A DNA stretch of 7,375 nucleotides from Candidatus Bathyarchaeota archaeon (GTDB taxonomy: Archaea > Thermoproteota > Bathyarchaeia > 40CM-2-53-6 > RBG-13-38-9): assembly GCA_026015225.1 (NCBI GenBank), contig JAOZGV010000005.1, forward strand, positions 1 to 7,375. Reading direction: 5' to 3'. Numbering within the stretch: position 1 is the first letter of the stretch; every line of letters begins with the position of its first letter. Below, in pieces: positions 5,798-7,375 of this stretch. The position numbers and the translations under genes are program-made. The notes below the pieces were generated by a model. The model was given only the letters and a program-made list of their open reading frames with translations, was not told where the DNA came from and made no database searches.

Positions 5798-6871
5798 CTA
5801 CGTTCCAGATAAAATAAAGTTAGCTAAGTAGTCGCCAACTTGTTCGCAGTTAGATCTTCCACCAAGCTCTATTGGCATTGTTTCTTTTTTTTCAAGTGTA
5901 AACATTCGTTCTATACTTTTCTCTATCGCTATAGAAGCCTCTAAACAATCTTTATCGCTATAAGACTCTGCTAAAAATTCGAACATTAGAGCCACGCTTC
6001 TTATCATCCCAATAGGGTTGGCTTTTCCCGTTCCTGCTATGTCTGGTGCAGAACCGTGAGTTGGTTCAAATAGCCCCATTTTACTTTCTGGATTAATATT
6101 AGTTCCAGCTGTCATGCCCAAGCCACCCGCTATCTGTCCAGCTAGATCGCTTATGAGATCAGCTAATAGATTTGTTGAGACAACAACATCAAATTCTTGA
6201 GGTCTTCTCAATAGATGGACACAAACAGCATCAGCATAATAGTTCTCTAGTTTTATGTCTTGGTAATTTATTGAAGTCTCCTTAAAAGCATTATAAAACA
6301 TTCCATGACTTTTCCTGATAATGTTGGCTTTATGAGCACATGCAACTATTCCTTTTCCACGACCTGTTTTTAGTCTTTTCAGAGCATACTCAAAAGAATA
6401 GCGGGCCAATCGATCACATATCTCTTTTGTATATACTCCAGTCACGGTCCATATTCCAGGCATAACTTCATTTTCCATTGCACGATAAATTCCTTCTGAG
6501 TTTTCACGAATTACTGCCAAGTTAATGTCTGAACGAAGAGCTGGTGGACAGATTCCGGAATAAGATATCGCAGGTCTAATATTAACATAAAGTTGAAATC
6601 TCTTTCTGAATGCTAAGAAGAGATCTCTGACACTCTCACCTACAGGCCCCTTCAAACCAGCATCTGATTCTTGGAAGATCTTTATTGATTCCTCTGGCAC
6701 CGCTGAACCAAACTCCTCTCTTGCACTATCGCCGCAAGGGGCCTCTTTATATTCGACTTTAATACTATAAGTTCTTTCAATAGCGCCGATAACTTTCTTT
6801 GCTGCTGACATTATCTCAGGACCTATTCCATCCCCTTCTATTACGCATATTTGGTAAGTCTTTTTTGGCAT
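5798..6871 (-). CDS. NAD-type decarboxylating dehydrogenase, isocitrate/isopropylmalate dehydrogenase family
   Basis: Family enzymes oxidise and decarboxylate a (2R,3S)-2-hydroxy acid such as isocitrate, 3-isopropylmalate, homoisocitrate, malate or tartrate. Seen: EGDGIGPEI (12-20), the substrate arginines R89, R99 and R122 (in RENSEGIYR, with catalytic Y129), the lysine of AHKANIIRKSHGMF (K181), metal aspartates D214, D238 and D242, and EPTHGSAPDIAG (269-280). Asp277 at the cofactor loop, in place of the Lys-Tyr of NADP enzymes, points to NAD. The specificity segment VGESVRDLFLAFR (77-89) has neither the Ser/Asn pair of classical IDH nor the E-x-x-L-L of LeuB, so I assign no substrate. Length (357) is normal. 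GAGGT lies 3 nt before the ATG at 6871, and the next VTHKG-like start downstream would delete the nucleotide loop, so this start is secure. It is convergent with pyrI and downstream of a VOC gene. Confidence 0.9.
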   Translation of the reverse strand: MPKKTYQICVIEGDGIGPEIMSAAKKVIGAIERTYSIKVEYKEAPCGDSAREEFGSAVPEESIKIFQESDAGLKGPVGESVRDLFLAFRKRFQLYVNIRPAISYSGICPPALRSDINLAVIRENSEGIYRAMENEVMPGIWTVTGVYTKEICDRLARYSFEYALKRLKTGRGKGIVACAHKANIIRKSHGMFYNAFKETSINYQDIKLENYYADAVCVHLLRRPQEFDVVVSTNLLADLISDLAGQIAGGLGMTAGTNINPESKMGLFEPTHGSAPDIAGTGKANPIGMIRSVALMFEFLAESYSDKDCLEASIAIEKSIERMFTLEKKETMPIELGGRSNCEQVGDYLANFILSGT

Positions 6872-6874
6872 TTT

Positions 6875-6879
6875 ACCTC
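6875..6879 (-). promoter_or_regulatory. Shine-Dalgarno GAGGT before the dehydrogenase gene
   Basis: The minus strand reads TGAGGTAAA then ATG at 6871. GAGGT matches the archaeal anti-SD but has a short, 3-nt spacer. It supports translation from 6871 on a leadered transcript. Confidence 0.45.
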
Positions 6880-6925
6880 ACATTCATTATGAAATTTTAT
6901 TTAATGAAATAATTATTGGAAAATT

Positions 6926-6933
6926 CTATAAAG
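6926..6933 (-). promoter_or_regulatory. Possible TATA box for the dehydrogenase gene
   Basis: The minus strand reads CTTTATAG in the 87-bp gap between the VOC gene and the dehydrogenase. It would start transcription near 6903, with a leader of about 32 nt that includes the GAGGT site. The dehydrogenase could equally be read through from the VOC gene on the same strand. Confidence 0.35.
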
Positions 6934-6958
6934 CATTTGTAATAAATTTTGATATTAA

Positions 6959-7375
6959 TCACTTCATTACTGTCAGTATTCGCATATGATCCTTCTCAGA
7001 ATATTGTACAAATTCAACTAGAATGCCCCCAAAGCTTTTTGGATGTATAAAGAAACATCGATGATCTTTGCTGACAACTTTGAAGCCTTTTTTATCACAT
7101 TTATTGGCCCAGTAATCTAAATCATTAACTTCAAAGCAGAAATGGTGTATGCCCTCGCCATAACGATCAATATACTTCTCAATCGTTTTATTCCCATGCG
7201 GATATATCAATTCTAGAAAAGCATTTCCTAATGGAAGAAATGTCACATCCACACCTTGGGAATCCGCATGCCAACTATATTCGTCCATTTCAATGAAATT
7301 TGTTAATAGATTTTTAATGATATCTGTCTGTACCACTATGCCCACATGGTGGAATCTTATCTCTTCGCGATTTTT
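6959..7375 (-). CDS. VOC-superfamily protein, methylmalonyl-CoA epimerase-like, 5'-partial
   Basis: Vicinal-oxygen-chelate fold protein. Methylmalonyl-CoA epimerase, the closest family by eye, interconverts (R)- and (S)-methylmalonyl-CoA in propionyl-CoA metabolism. Numbering from the first visible codon at 7375: RFHHVGIVV (7-15), which carries the first metal-ligand His; TFLPLGNAFLELI (45-57); RYGEGIHHFCFEV (71-83, second His); and FIHPKSFGGILVEFVQY (109-125, ligand E121), the typical epimerase ending. A GTG at 7345 can be read as a start, but the open frame continues through ten more codons to the window edge and includes that essential F-H-H motif, so the true start lies beyond 7375. The region after the first strand is shorter and less typical than in characterised epimerases, so another VOC lyase or epimerase is possible. 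It is on the same strand as, and 87 bp upstream of, the dehydrogenase. Confidence 0.8.
   Translation of the reverse strand, partial: KNREEIRFHHVGIVVQTDIIKNLLTNFIEMDEYSWHADSQGVDVTFLPLGNAFLELIYPHGNKTIEKYIDRYGEGIHHFCFEVNDLDYWANKCDKKGFKVVSKDHRCFFIHPKSFGGILVEFVQYSEKDHMRILTVMK

Noticed and set aside
5885..5892. T8 tract as a terminator for pyrI
   Set aside because: Archaeal transcripts can stop at T-tracts, but this one lies 95 bp inside the convergent dehydrogenase gene and similar tracts occur within genes (1571-1578), so it is not distinctive.
5798..6871. Naming the dehydrogenase icd or leuB
   Set aside because: Its specificity residues match neither enzyme; there are no neighbouring leu or TCA genes in the window to decide.

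Overview
The window looks like archaeal chromosome, AT-rich with heavy use of ATA and AGA/AGG codons. The main evidence is a separate zinc-binding PyrI chain beside pyrB, archaeal TATA/BRE-like boxes upstream of the intergenic-facing starts, and starts that are either leaderless-looking or preceded by short GTGAT/GAGGT Shine-Dalgarno matches. I cannot fix the phylum from the sequence. A mesophilic or moderately thermophilic TACK-type lineage is a guess. I see no tRNA, rRNA, CRISPR or insertion sequence.

Region 1 (1-1823, + strand) holds two translationally coupled genes. The first is a beta-keto acid cleavage enzyme (BKACE, DUF849) whose 5' end lies before the window. The second is a CoA-dependent AAC(3)-family acyltransferase with an extra C-terminal part, and its ATG overlaps the stop of the first gene by 4 bases. 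They are probably an operon handling a CoA-linked metabolite; the substrate is unknown.

Region 2 (1985-4252, + strand) is the most unusual gene. It is a 755-residue homologue of class III (anaerobic) ribonucleotide reductase, NrdD, with a winged helix-turn-helix domain at its N-terminus and an ATP-cone next to it. By my reading the radical-bearing C-terminal glycine is a serine and the catalytic cysteines are gone, while the zinc site, ATP-cone and barrel framework remain. It looks like an enzyme turned nucleotide-sensing regulator.

Region 3 (4268-5790) carries the two subunits of aspartate carbamoyltransferase, transcribed divergently: pyrB on the minus strand and pyrI on the plus strand. 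They share a compact 146-bp control region with TATA boxes for each direction, an 8-bp inverted repeat and a cluster of palindromes just before pyrI. pyrB is convergent with the NrdD-like gene, with 15 bp between stops. Pyrimidine synthesis and a putative nucleotide sensor are therefore adjacent.

Region 4 (5798-7375, minus strand) has an NAD-type decarboxylating dehydrogenase of the isocitrate/isopropylmalate family, convergent with pyrI (7 bp between stops). Upstream of it is a methylmalonyl-CoA epimerase-like VOC protein whose 5' end runs off the right edge of the window. No gene-free stretch exceeds 161 bp.
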